Source: Bacillota bacterium (GTDB lineage Bacteria > Bacillota > Clostridia > Lachnospirales > Lachnospiraceae). From it: a stretch of DNA of 64,000 nucleotides. Every line of letters starts with the position of its first letter. Position 1 is the stretch's first letter. The stretch is from assembly GCA_023434365.1 (NCBI GenBank), contig JAEYSV010000014.1, positions 1 through 64,000 of the forward strand. Reading direction: 5' to 3'. Both the position numbers and the translations under genes were made by a program. The notes below the pieces were generated by a model. The model did no database searches, had not been told where the DNA came from, and saw only the letters and a list, made by a program, of their open reading frames with translations. This document shows positions 34,651 to 41,298 of this stretch, piece after piece.

Positions 34651-35109
34651 TTACATAAAATATAGAAATTCTTGAATAAAGCTTCCTAATAACAAGTAAC
34701 CAACAAACGTAAACAACCAGAGTACAACACTAATAATACCTGTAACCATACCCGCGATTGCAAGTCCAGACATATTAGGCTGTCCTTTTTTGCTAGCAAT
34801 AGCAAAAACAATCGCTAGAATACCTAACACAAGACCAAGACCATAAAGACAATTAGTAGGGATGGATAAGATTCCACAGACTAAAGAAGCCACAGCAAGT
34901 CCGTTGGTTGGCTGTTGAGGTGTTGGGGGATATCCCATATTTGAATACTGATTATTAAACCCGTTTTGATTAAACTGTCCGCCATTAAACTGTCCATTAC
35001 TTTGTCCAGTCTGTCCATATTGATATGTATTTTGCTGGTATGGTGGCTGAGGGTTGGGGCCATTTAAAGACTGGCTACTATTGTTTTGATTATTTGATGA
35101 ATTCTCCAT
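34651..35109 (-). CDS. DUF4190 membrane protein with Asn/Gln-rich tail
   Basis: The 152-residue protein has a low-complexity, Asn/Gln/Gly/Tyr/Pro-rich N-terminal region of about 65 residues (QPPYQQNTYQYGQTG). Two hydrophobic segments typical of DUF4190 follow (NGLAVASLVCGILSI, SGLAIAGMVTGIISVVLWLF). Proteins of this shape are common in Lachnospiraceae and have no known function; the disordered tail may mediate assembly. The ATG follows AAAGGAGC. It is convergent with DUF2752 and shares its terminator. A related protein without the long tail is encoded at 20969. Confidence 0.8.
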   Translation of the reverse strand: MENSSNNQNNSSQSLNGPNPQPPYQQNTYQYGQTGQSNGQFNGGQFNQNGFNNQYSNMGYPPTPQQPTNGLAVASLVCGILSIPTNCLYGLGLVLGILAIVFAIASKKGQPNMSGLAIAGMVTGIISVVLWLFTFVGYLLLGSFIQEFLYFM

Positions 35110-35146
35110 AAAATGCTCCTTTGTAATTATTAAATTTCTATAAATA

Positions 35147-35175
35147 ATAATAACATAATTATGAAGCTATCTCAA
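35147..35175 (-). promoter_or_regulatory. Promoter of the DUF4190 gene at 34651-35109
   Basis: Minus-strand TTGAGA (35175-35170), 17-bp spacer and TATTAT (35152-35147), giving a leader of about 30 nt. Confidence 0.65.
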
Positions 35176-35354
35176 TTGTTTTATATACATTAATAGATTT
35201 TTATAATTATGACATTATTAAGACGTCCATTTACCCTGTTAAGTAAATATGATACCTTTTCTTCTTACTATATTTCAATTAGCTAGTTGTTACGGCATGT
35301 GGGATATTCCAAATAAATGTATTGGTTGTTTGGAGAATCACTTGGACACTCGGG

Positions 35355-35383
35355 TTGTTCTTAAGTATCTGCTATGATATAAT
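35355..35383 (+). promoter_or_regulatory. Extended -10 promoter of the 29-codon gene
   Basis: TTGTTC (35355-35360), a 17-bp spacer ending in TGA and a perfect TATAAT (35378-35383) form an extended -10 promoter. Transcription from about 35390 would give a 75-nt leader to the ATG at 35466. Between 35176 and 35354 nothing else was recognised. Confidence 0.75.
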
Positions 35384-35465
35384 ATTCTCATATTACCTGA
35401 CATATAATGTAGTAACTGTAATAGTTAATTGCGGTTGAAAAAAGTATAATCAGGAGGTAAGCCTT

Positions 35466-35555
35466 ATGCATGATTCTTTTTTTACTGATTTAACAGAAAG
35501 AAGCCACTGGGATATGTCTGTTTTTGCGAAGAATAACAGGATAATAATAACATAA
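35466..35555 (+). CDS. 29-residue small protein, unknown
   Basis: The frame reads MHDSFFTDLTERSHWDMSVF and ends FAKNNRIIIT. It has an unusually strong ribosome site, AGGAGGT, about 7 nt before the ATG, a consensus promoter about 85 bp upstream and a terminator starting right after the stop codon. These three together argue for a real translated unit or a peptide leader. The peptide is amphipathic with aromatic residues and no membrane helix. It is too short to classify and could be missed by routine gene callers. Confidence 0.5.
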   Translation: MHDSFFTDLTERSHWDMSVFAKNNRIIIT

Positions 35556-35556
35556 A

Positions 35557-35602
35557 GAATGTCACGGCGTCAGATTGCGCAGGTGGCATTTTTGTTTTAC
35601 TT
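35557..35602 (+). terminator. Terminator of the 29-codon gene
   Basis: AATGTCAC (35558-35565) pairs with GTGGCATT (35582-35589) with one G-U pair; GCG/CGC extends the stem across an internal loop. The tail is TTTTTGTTTT. Confidence 0.75.
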
Positions 35603-35655
35603 AATCAAATAAAGAAACATACTTATCATAAAATACTTAATAAGGATGTGATTGT

Positions 35656-35946
35656 TTGAATCAGATTTATCAGAACAAGAATTTTAAGGTATATCGACTT
35701 GACAATTGTTACATTCTGCATAATGCAAGTAAGGAGTTTTCAGACGGACACACTCATCTAGATAGTATGAAGCAATGTAAGTTAATCATTCAGCTTTCTT
35801 TAGAAAAGAGAATTCCCAAAAATTTATCTAGGTATTTGCTTATATCTTTGCATAGGGTAAATGAGGGAGAATTTGCTGGAAAAGTAATAGAATTGGTTTC
35901 AAATAAACGCAAAAAACCATGTTATATTAATCGAATGCATGGGTAG
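35656..35946 (+). CDS. Hypothetical 96-residue protein
   Basis: This basic protein begins at a TTG with AAGGATGTG upstream. Visible features are an aromatic N-terminal segment (YQNKNFKVYRLDNCYILHN), a GHTHL motif (about residues 31-35), three Cys residues and a basic C-terminal stretch (NKRKKPCYINRMHG). There is no signal peptide or membrane helix. It has a strong terminator of its own. I do not recognise the family and cannot assign a role; the His/Cys content could mean metal binding, but no complete site is evident. Confidence 0.55.
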   Translation: MNQIYQNKNFKVYRLDNCYILHNASKEFSDGHTHLDSMKQCKLIIQLSLEKRIPKNLSRYLLISLHRVNEGEFAGKVIELVSNKRKKPCYINRMHG

Positions 35947-35973
35947 TAGAAATTTCCACTGAAATAATATAAT

Positions 35974-36023
35974 AACGAAGCCGATATCATTAGTAGTGAC
36001 GAGTGATCTTGGCTTCGTTTTTT
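35974..36023 (+). terminator. Terminator of the 96-residue gene
   Basis: AACGAAGCC (35974-35982) pairs with GGCTTCGTT (36011-36019), with a second ATCA/TGAT helix inside and TTTTTT after it. Confidence 0.88.
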
Positions 36024-36087
36024 GTCTATTGTACGATAAGGAGCTAGCCATAATACGAAAAAAAATAAGTAGTAAGGAAATGGTGAA

Positions 36088-37437
36088 ATGAAAAACAGTA
36101 AGAATAGGAAAAAAAGAATCGGGAAAATTAGTGGTAAGATTATCGGGACAGGAGTAATCTTAGGACTGTTGATGGTAATGTCACCAAGCTATATAGCATC
36201 TGCTATGATGGAGAATACACCAATGACAGTAGAGGAGTTGCCTGAGGGAACAGTGGAGGAAACATCAACTCCAGAGGGTGATGAGTGGGAGGATGGAGAG
36301 TGGTATGACCAGTGGGAGTTTGAGAATGCACGTTTTACGGATCAAAACATTACATATGCAAAAAATCTAACATATCAATTAACCTTAGATGGACTAGAGG
36401 AAGTTACGACTCAATATACGCTTAGCTATATTTCTTCAGATAGTAGTATAGCTTCGGTAGAACAAAATGGTCTGGTAAGGACATATAAAGCCGGTAACGT
36501 AGTAATCACTTGTACATTGACAACAGCGTCGGGGAAACAGTATGATTATACATGTCATTTTCGTGTAACTGAGCCAGCATTCAGTAAACAGACTTATGTA
36601 ATTACAACTGGGAAGTATCTGATGTTGCAGGTAATAGGAACAGACAGTCCACTCAAAAACCTTGTAAATAGTAATCCTGAGTTTGTTAGTGTTGATTGGT
36701 ATTATGGTGTGGTTGTTAACGGATTTGTAGCTGGCAAATCAAGGATTACAGCTGAAGTCGATGGAACAACCATCAGCTGTGAGGTAATTGTATCGGTCCC
36801 TAAAGTAAAAGATCATATGATATTTATGACAAGGGGAACGACCTATAATTTAACAGTATCTGGACAATCTAAGACTACGGGTATCACATACCGTTCTAGC
36901 AACACTAAAGTTGTAACAGTTAATTCAAAAGGGCAATTAAAGGCGTTAAAAAATGGAAGTGCTTTTATAACGATATCTGTAGATAACACATCACTAGTTG
37001 TTCATGTTGGGGTTGGAAAAACAGGAGTGGTATCGGCATTAAACCGGGCCAAAGCAGCACTAGGCGCAAAATATAGTCAGCCAAAACGTATGAAGCCAGG
37101 TTATTATGATTGTAGTTCCTTGGTATGGAGAAGTTATAGTCCGTCAAAGATTTATATGGGATCTAAAACCTATGCTCCTACTGCAGCGAGCCAGGGCAAG
37201 TACTTTGTTAAAACAAAAAAGGTGATTTCATACAAGTACGTGAGTGCATCTAAATTACTACCAGGAGACTTAATCTATATGTCAAAGGGAAAGAATGGCC
37301 GCTACAAAAACATTTACCACACAGGTATCTATATCGGTAATGGTAAGATTATTCATGCCAATGGTTCGTATGTAGCAATTACCAATTATACGAAATACAA
37401 ACCTTACATCTCAATCATAGCCAGACCAGTTAAATAG
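36088..37437 (+). CDS. Secreted NlpC/P60 peptidase with Ig-like domains
   Basis: The 449-residue protein has a signal peptide (basic MKNSKNRKKR, hydrophobic VILGLLMVM, cleavage near ASA-MM). An acidic Glu-rich stretch (about 45-75) and about three bacterial Ig-like (Big2) modules, about 85-310, follow. The last 130 residues are an NlpC/P60 domain with Cys342 (DCSSL), His411 (HTGIYIG) and His423 (HANGS) as the catalytic triad. It should cleave peptide stems in peptidoglycan outside the cell, with the Ig modules spacing it from the wall. AAGGAAATGGTG precedes the ATG. It is not clearly in an operon with the pectinesterase that follows. Confidence 0.9.
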   Translation: MKNSKNRKKRIGKISGKIIGTGVILGLLMVMSPSYIASAMMENTPMTVEELPEGTVEETSTPEGDEWEDGEWYDQWEFENARFTDQNITYAKNLTYQLTLDGLEEVTTQYTLSYISSDSSIASVEQNGLVRTYKAGNVVITCTLTTASGKQYDYTCHFRVTEPAFSKQTYVITTGKYLMLQVIGTDSPLKNLVNSNPEFVSVDWYYGVVVNGFVAGKSRITAEVDGTTISCEVIVSVPKVKDHMIFMTRGTTYNLTVSGQSKTTGITYRSSNTKVVTVNSKGQLKALKNGSAFITISVDNTSLVVHVGVGKTGVVSALNRAKAALGAKYSQPKRMKPGYYDCSSLVWRSYSPSKIYMGSKTYAPTAASQGKYFVKTKKVISYKYVSASKLLPGDLIYMSKGKNGRYKNIYHTGIYIGNGKIIHANGSYVAITNYTKYKPYISIIARPVK

Positions 37438-37506
37438 AAGAAGAGACATCAAGGAAATGACAAAATTAAGTTATGAAAAATCCATGCAGTAAGTGAGGAG
37501 ACAGCA

Positions 37507-38454
37507 ATGATAACAGTAGATCAATCTGGAAATGCTGATGTTACCACGATACAAGAAGCGTTAAATAAGGTTGAGCATTTAAATGAAAAGGATCGCGTAA
37601 TCATAATTAAAAAAGGGACATATCAGGAAAAGCTTAGTATTACCATGGATAATGTGACTTTAATAGGTGAGTCACCGGAAGATACCCAAATCGTATATGG
37701 TGATTATGCAAAAATGCAATTTGAAGATGGTACCTTTTATCGAACCTTTAACACAGCCACTGTATTTGTGGAAGGAAAAAACGTAACATTAAAGAACTTA
37801 ATGATTAAAAATAATGCCGGTGAGGGTGAAAAGGTAGGACAGGCAGTTGCCCTTTACGTAGAAGGAGATGGCTGCAATGTGATTGGCTGCCGTATTCTTG
37901 GACATCAGGATACCTTATTTACAGGTCCACTTCCTCATAAGCCAATTGAAGGAAATGATTTTGGCGGTCCGATGGAGGGAAAAGAGAGAATTATTGGGAA
38001 ACATTTCTTTCAGGATTGCTATATAGAAGGAACCATTGATTTTATCTTTGGTTCAGCTAGGGCAGTGTTCTATCACTGTGACATTTTTTCGATTGATAGA
38101 AAACAGCCAATTAACGGATATGTAACTGCAGCATCGACTTATCAGGGAGAAAAATATGGCTATGTTTTTCTTGATTGTAGATTAGCAAGTAACTGTGAAA
38201 AAGAGACGGTTTATTTAGGAAGGCCGTGGAGAGATTATGCCAAAACAGTTTTCATTCGCTGCTATCTTGGAGATCACATTAAAAAAGAAGGATGGCATGA
38301 CTGGAACAAGTCAAATGCGAGAGAAAATGCTTTCTATGCAGAATATGACTGTTATGGACCAGGAGCAACACTCGACGAACGTGTTGATTTTGCACATGTA
38401 CTTACTGAAGAGGAAGCTGCAGAGTACACATTAAATAATATATTGGAAAGATAA
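37507..38454 (+). CDS. Pectin methylesterase (CE8), apparently cytoplasmic
   Basis: The 315-residue protein is a right-handed beta-helix carbohydrate esterase of family 8. It keeps the active-site set: Asp135 in GHQDTLF, Asp178 in DFIFGSA and Arg239 in LGRPWRDY. It removes methyl groups from polygalacturonate, releasing methanol. The protein begins directly with MITVDQSGNADVTTIQEAL, the first strand of the domain, with no signal peptide, so it should act on imported oligogalacturonates in the cytoplasm. No pectate lyase or uptake genes adjoin it. AGTGAGGAG precedes the ATG. A terminator with a long loop follows at once. Confidence 0.9.
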   Translation: MITVDQSGNADVTTIQEALNKVEHLNEKDRVIIIKKGTYQEKLSITMDNVTLIGESPEDTQIVYGDYAKMQFEDGTFYRTFNTATVFVEGKNVTLKNLMIKNNAGEGEKVGQAVALYVEGDGCNVIGCRILGHQDTLFTGPLPHKPIEGNDFGGPMEGKERIIGKHFFQDCYIEGTIDFIFGSARAVFYHCDIFSIDRKQPINGYVTAASTYQGEKYGYVFLDCRLASNCEKETVYLGRPWRDYAKTVFIRCYLGDHIKKEGWHDWNKSNARENAFYAEYDCYGPGATLDERVDFAHVLTEEEAAEYTLNNILER

Positions 38455-38459
38455 TATTA

Positions 38460-38535
38460 GTGTAAAGAATTGTTTTCTAGATGAGCGGTTAAACTCCAAC
38501 TAGGATCAAAGTGGACAATTCTTTACACTTTTTTT
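38460..38535 (+). terminator. Long-loop terminator of the pectinesterase gene
   Basis: Perfect 14-bp stem GTGTAAAGAATTGT (38460-38473) / ACAATTCTTTACAC (38515-38528), 41-nt loop, followed by seven T. Confidence 0.85.
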
Positions 38536-38547
38536 ACATTCTATTCA

Positions 38548-38576
38548 TTGACAATCCTAGAAGATATGGATATTAT
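38548..38576 (+). promoter_or_regulatory. Consensus promoter of the zinc-ribbon/J-domain cluster
   Basis: A perfect TTGACA (38548-38553), 17-bp spacer and TATTAT (38571-38576) give a leader of about 25 nt before the GTG at 38607. It lies 12 bp after the pectinesterase terminator. Confidence 0.85.
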
Positions 38577-38606
38577 CAGTGTAAACATAAAAAGAGAGGT
38601 GTTTTT

Positions 38607-39005
38607 GTGAGATTAATGGATAGATTGAGACAGATGATGATTGGAAGATATGGGAATGACCAGCTTAATATAACTTTGATTGTAATTTATTTTATTACTT
38701 TTTTTCTGACGACGTTAACAGGTTGGGTTATATTCGTATTGATTGGTGAGGTAGGGTTTATCCTATATGTTTTTCGTTCCTTTTCGAGAAATATTCCAAA
38801 ACGGTATGCAGAAAACCAGAAGTTTTTAAGCATTACCTTACCAATTCGAAGACTATTTAATCGTAGTTTGCAACAGACTCAGGATAAAAATCACAAGTAC
38901 TATACATGCAAACAATGTGGACAAAGAATCCGCGTGCCAAAGGGAAAAGGCAAAATTGCAATCACCTGCCCAAAATGTAAGGTAGAATTCATAAAAAAAA
39001 CGTGA
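38607..39005 (+). CDS. Membrane protein with C-terminal zinc ribbon
   Basis: The product is about 132 residues. It has a basic N-terminus (RLMDRLRQMMIGRYG), two adjacent hydrophobic helices (about 30-50 and 52-70), a Pro/Arg cytosolic segment and a C-terminal zinc ribbon with CKQCGQRIRVPKGKGK and CPKCK (two CxxC pairs). The GTG start follows AGAGAGG; the upstream frame passes through the pectinesterase terminator and promoter and is rejected. It appears to start a transcript that continues into DUF5685, the J-domain gene and another membrane gene. A zinc-ribbon anchored at the membrane could bind nucleic acid or protein; the function is unknown. Confidence 0.75.
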   Translation: MRLMDRLRQMMIGRYGNDQLNITLIVIYFITFFLTTLTGWVIFVLIGEVGFILYVFRSFSRNIPKRYAENQKFLSITLPIRRLFNRSLQQTQDKNHKYYTCKQCGQRIRVPKGKGKIAITCPKCKVEFIKKT

Positions 39006-39075
39006 TATAATGGTTGCGATAAGAATCCATTCGTTCATTATGACATGACAGACTTATCTTAGACAGGAGTATTTT

Positions 39076-39912
39076 ATGTTTGGCTATGTAACGGCGAATA
39101 AGCCGGAGTTAAAAATTAAGGATTTTGCCACATATAAATCCTATTATTGTGGATTGTGCCGTACATTGAAGAAGGAGTATGGAAGAATTGGTCAGATGAC
39201 ATTAACATATGATATGACGTTTTTGATTCTTTTATTAACCTCGTTATATGAGACAAAACCTGAGCTTTCGAGCCATCATTGTATTGTACATCCGGTAAAA
39301 AAGCATCCGATGCTAACGAACGAGATTACAGATTACGCAGCGGCAATGAATATTGCATTGTCGTATCATCATTTCGTCGATGATTGGGAAGATGAACGTA
39401 GTAAGCTTGGCTTAGCCGGAGAAAAAATATTACGTAGACGGTATAAACGAATTGCAACCAAATATCCGAGACAGTGTAAAGCAATTGAAACCTCATTAAA
39501 AAAACTGAGTGAATATGAAAAGACGAAGGAACGAAGTGTTGATTTGGTGAGTGGCTGTTTTGGAGAGCTGATGTCAGAATTACTTATCTATCGGGAAGAT
39601 GCATTTAGTGCGACACTACGCAATATGGGTTTTTACCTAGGTAAATTTATTTATCTAATTGATGCATATGAAGATATTGAAAAGGATATCAAAAATAATA
39701 GTTATAATGTATTTACTGAAAAAGTGAATGAAAAAGACTTTGACGAAGAATGTGGGCAGATTTTATTAATGATGATGGCAGAAACGACGAAAGAGTTTGA
39801 AAAGCTACCGTTATTTGAAGGAGTGGATATCCTTCGTAATATTCTTTATCAAGGTGTTTGGACAAAATATAACAAATTACTTGATTCGAGAAATCAAGTA
39901 GGGAAGGAATAA
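39076..39912 (+). CDS. DUF5685 family protein
   Basis: The 278-residue soluble protein starts MFGYVTANKPELKIKDFATY and carries YYCGLCRTLKKEYGRIGQ (about residues 24-41), the hallmark CxxC-containing N-terminal segment of DUF5685. The rest is predicted helical, with conserved-looking GFYLGKFIYLIDAYEDIEKD (about 187-206). The DAYEDIEKD motif resembles Asp-rich metal or pyrophosphate sites, but this is only a likeness. The ATG lacks a strong SD (ACAGGAG lies nearby). It is followed 6 bp later by the J-domain gene; the DUF5685-DnaJ pair is a recurrent neighbour set in Clostridia. No activity is known. Confidence 0.75.
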   Translation: MFGYVTANKPELKIKDFATYKSYYCGLCRTLKKEYGRIGQMTLTYDMTFLILLLTSLYETKPELSSHHCIVHPVKKHPMLTNEITDYAAAMNIALSYHHFVDDWEDERSKLGLAGEKILRRRYKRIATKYPRQCKAIETSLKKLSEYEKTKERSVDLVSGCFGELMSELLIYREDAFSATLRNMGFYLGKFIYLIDAYEDIEKDIKNNSYNVFTEKVNEKDFDEECGQILLMMMAETTKEFEKLPLFEGVDILRNILYQGVWTKYNKLLDSRNQVGKE

Positions 39913-39918
39913 CAATTT

Positions 39919-40557
39919 ATGATTTCAGATCCATATAAAGTACTCGGAGTGGGGGCTAATGCTTCCACGGATGAAGTAAAAAAAGCTTATCGCGACTTAA
40001 GTCGTAAATATCATCCAGATTCCTATGTGGATAATCCGCTATCTGGTCTTGCTGAGGAAAAGTTTAAAGAGGTACAGGAAGCCTATAAAATGATTATGGA
40101 ACAACGGGAGAGGGGTGGAGATTCCTTTGGTAGTCGTTCTGGTAACGGTTATGCTTCAGGAGGTTCTGCAGGGAACGATCCGGTGGAACTGACAGCAGTT
40201 CATAATTACATTGCCTCACGCCATTACCGCGAAGCATTGGATGTTTTAAATGGAATTTCTAACCGTACCGCTAGATGGTATTATTACCACGCTTTGGCCA
40301 ATGCGGGAATTGGCAACAATTACGAAGCAGTTAACAGTGCGAAAACTGCTAACAGCATGGAACCAGGCAATGCAGAGTACTCAAGACTAGTTAACCAGCT
40401 ACAATGGGGAGCACGTTCCTATCAGCAAAGTCCTTACGGACAGGGAGCCCCAGGAACTGGGGGAGCAGGATGTGGAACCGGTAACTTCTGTTGTGATTTG
40501 TGGTGTGCAGACACATTATGTGAATGTATGGGAGGCGATTTGTGCGGATGTTTCTAA
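39919..40557 (+). CDS. J-domain protein with Cys-rich C-terminus
   Basis: The 212-residue protein has an N-terminal J domain (about 3-70) with the Hsp70-contacting HPD motif in RKYHPDSYVDN. A Gly/Ser-rich hinge leads to a helical tetratricopeptide-like segment (HNYIASRHYREALDVLNGI, about 94-112). The last 30 residues are Cys-rich with no canonical zinc spacing (GNFCCDLWCADTLCEC, GGDLCGCF). It lacks the DnaJ zinc finger and C-terminal domains, so it is a specialised co-chaperone that would recruit DnaK to a particular client. It is coupled to DUF5685 upstream and overlaps the next membrane gene by 16 bp. Confidence 0.8.
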   Translation: MISDPYKVLGVGANASTDEVKKAYRDLSRKYHPDSYVDNPLSGLAEEKFKEVQEAYKMIMEQRERGGDSFGSRSGNGYASGGSAGNDPVELTAVHNYIASRHYREALDVLNGISNRTARWYYYHALANAGIGNNYEAVNSAKTANSMEPGNAEYSRLVNQLQWGARSYQQSPYGQGAPGTGGAGCGTGNFCCDLWCADTLCECMGGDLCGCF

Positions 40558-41093
40558 AAGCTAAGACACTCGCATTACTAGGATTATTACTTGCATTTTC
40601 AGTATTGATGGTAATCTTTAGTGCCATCTTTGAATTTAACACCTTGTTTTTGCTTGCAGCGGCCGGAATCTGCGTTGGAATCGCCATACGAGAAACAGGA
40701 CAATACGGTGGAACAGCATTTTATATTGCAAGCGTGTTATTAAGCCTAATGCTTTCACCAAATAAGTTATATGCGCTGACGTATTCGGGAATGGGCCTCT
40801 ATATTGTTATTGTAAGTTACATTACGAAAGCATTATTTGGAGCAGAGAGAAAGAATGACAGGTCTCTAAGTGGAAAAAGACTGTCCTTATGGTTGATTAA
40901 GTTATTGGTTTTTAATCTAGTATACCTTCCCTTCTTATATTTTGCGCCTACGTTAATCTACACCGGTAAACTCAATTATTATGTATATGCGGGACTAATC
41001 ATCGGAGGACAGGTTTTATTAGTTGTTTTTGACCGTGCGTATTGGTTTTTTATGTGGAACTATTGGGAAAAATATCGTAACAGACTATTATAG
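40542..41093 (+). CDS. Five-helix membrane protein overlapping the J-domain gene
   Basis: The product is about 183 residues and mostly hydrophobic, with about five membrane helices (near 14-32, 33-50, 55-90, 115-140, 147-170). The GTG at 40542 is 6 nt after GGAGG; an ATG six bases downstream is an equally possible start. Both lie inside the end of the J-domain gene, so translation is probably coupled. Two loops are charged (GAERKNDRSLSGKR). No known family is recognised. A terminator follows within 25 bp, which closes the four-gene unit. Confidence 0.65.
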   Translation: MRMFLKAKTLALLGLLLAFSVLMVIFSAIFEFNTLFLLAAAGICVGIAIRETGQYGGTAFYIASVLLSLMLSPNKLYALTYSGMGLYIVIVSYITKALFGAERKNDRSLSGKRLSLWLIKLLVFNLVYLPFLYFAPTLIYTGKLNYYVYAGLIIGGQVLLVVFDRAYWFFMWNYWEKYRNRLL

Positions 41094-41115
41094 TATTATT
41101 AATAGAGTGAGATAG

Positions 41116-41136
41116 GAGGGAGCAATCCCTCTTTTT
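41116..41136 (+). terminator. Terminator of the zinc-ribbon/J-domain cluster
   Basis: GAGGGA (41116-41121) and TCCCTC (41126-41131) close a 4-nt GCAA loop and are followed by TTTTT. Confidence 0.8.
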
Positions 41137-41190
41137 CATGATATAGGAAATTGCTAATTTCCTATATCATGAAAAATGCTACGGGAGATG
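41137..41190. repeat. Palindromic repeat family, copy 4
   Basis: A perfect 16-bp stem (CATGATATAGGAAATT 41137-41152, AATTTCCTATATCATG 41156-41171) is followed by AATGCT and ACGGGAGAT. Copy 3 has the same two flanks separated by about 20 bp of GC-rich sequence, so this copy looks like an internal deletion. Confidence 0.75.
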
Positions 41191-41242
41191 CACATGACGC
41201 GCATATAGAAGTTTATCACTATCGTGACAGCGCGTCAGCGCT

Positions 41243-41268
41243 AGAGTCTGGCAAGCCAGACTCTTTTT
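41243..41268 (+). terminator. Terminator just upstream of the ABC exporter pair
   Basis: Perfect 10-bp stem AGAGTCTGGC / GCCAGACTCT (41243-41252, 41255-41264) with a 2-nt loop and TTTT. It lies 30 bp before the first ABC start codon, so it may be a second terminator of the previous unit or an attenuator of the exporter genes. Confidence 0.75.
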
Positions 41269-41298
41269 CATGTTATAATAACATAAGAGGAGATAGCT

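Noticed and set aside
35445..35450. TATAAT as a -10 box just before the 29-codon gene
   Set aside because: It lies two bases from the ribosome site, so a transcript starting from it would lack the SD. The upstream extended -10 promoter at 35355-35383 is better.
38511..38606. N-terminal extension of the zinc-ribbon membrane protein
   Set aside because: It reads through a terminator arm and a perfect TTGACA promoter; the GTG at 38607 has a proper AGAGG site.
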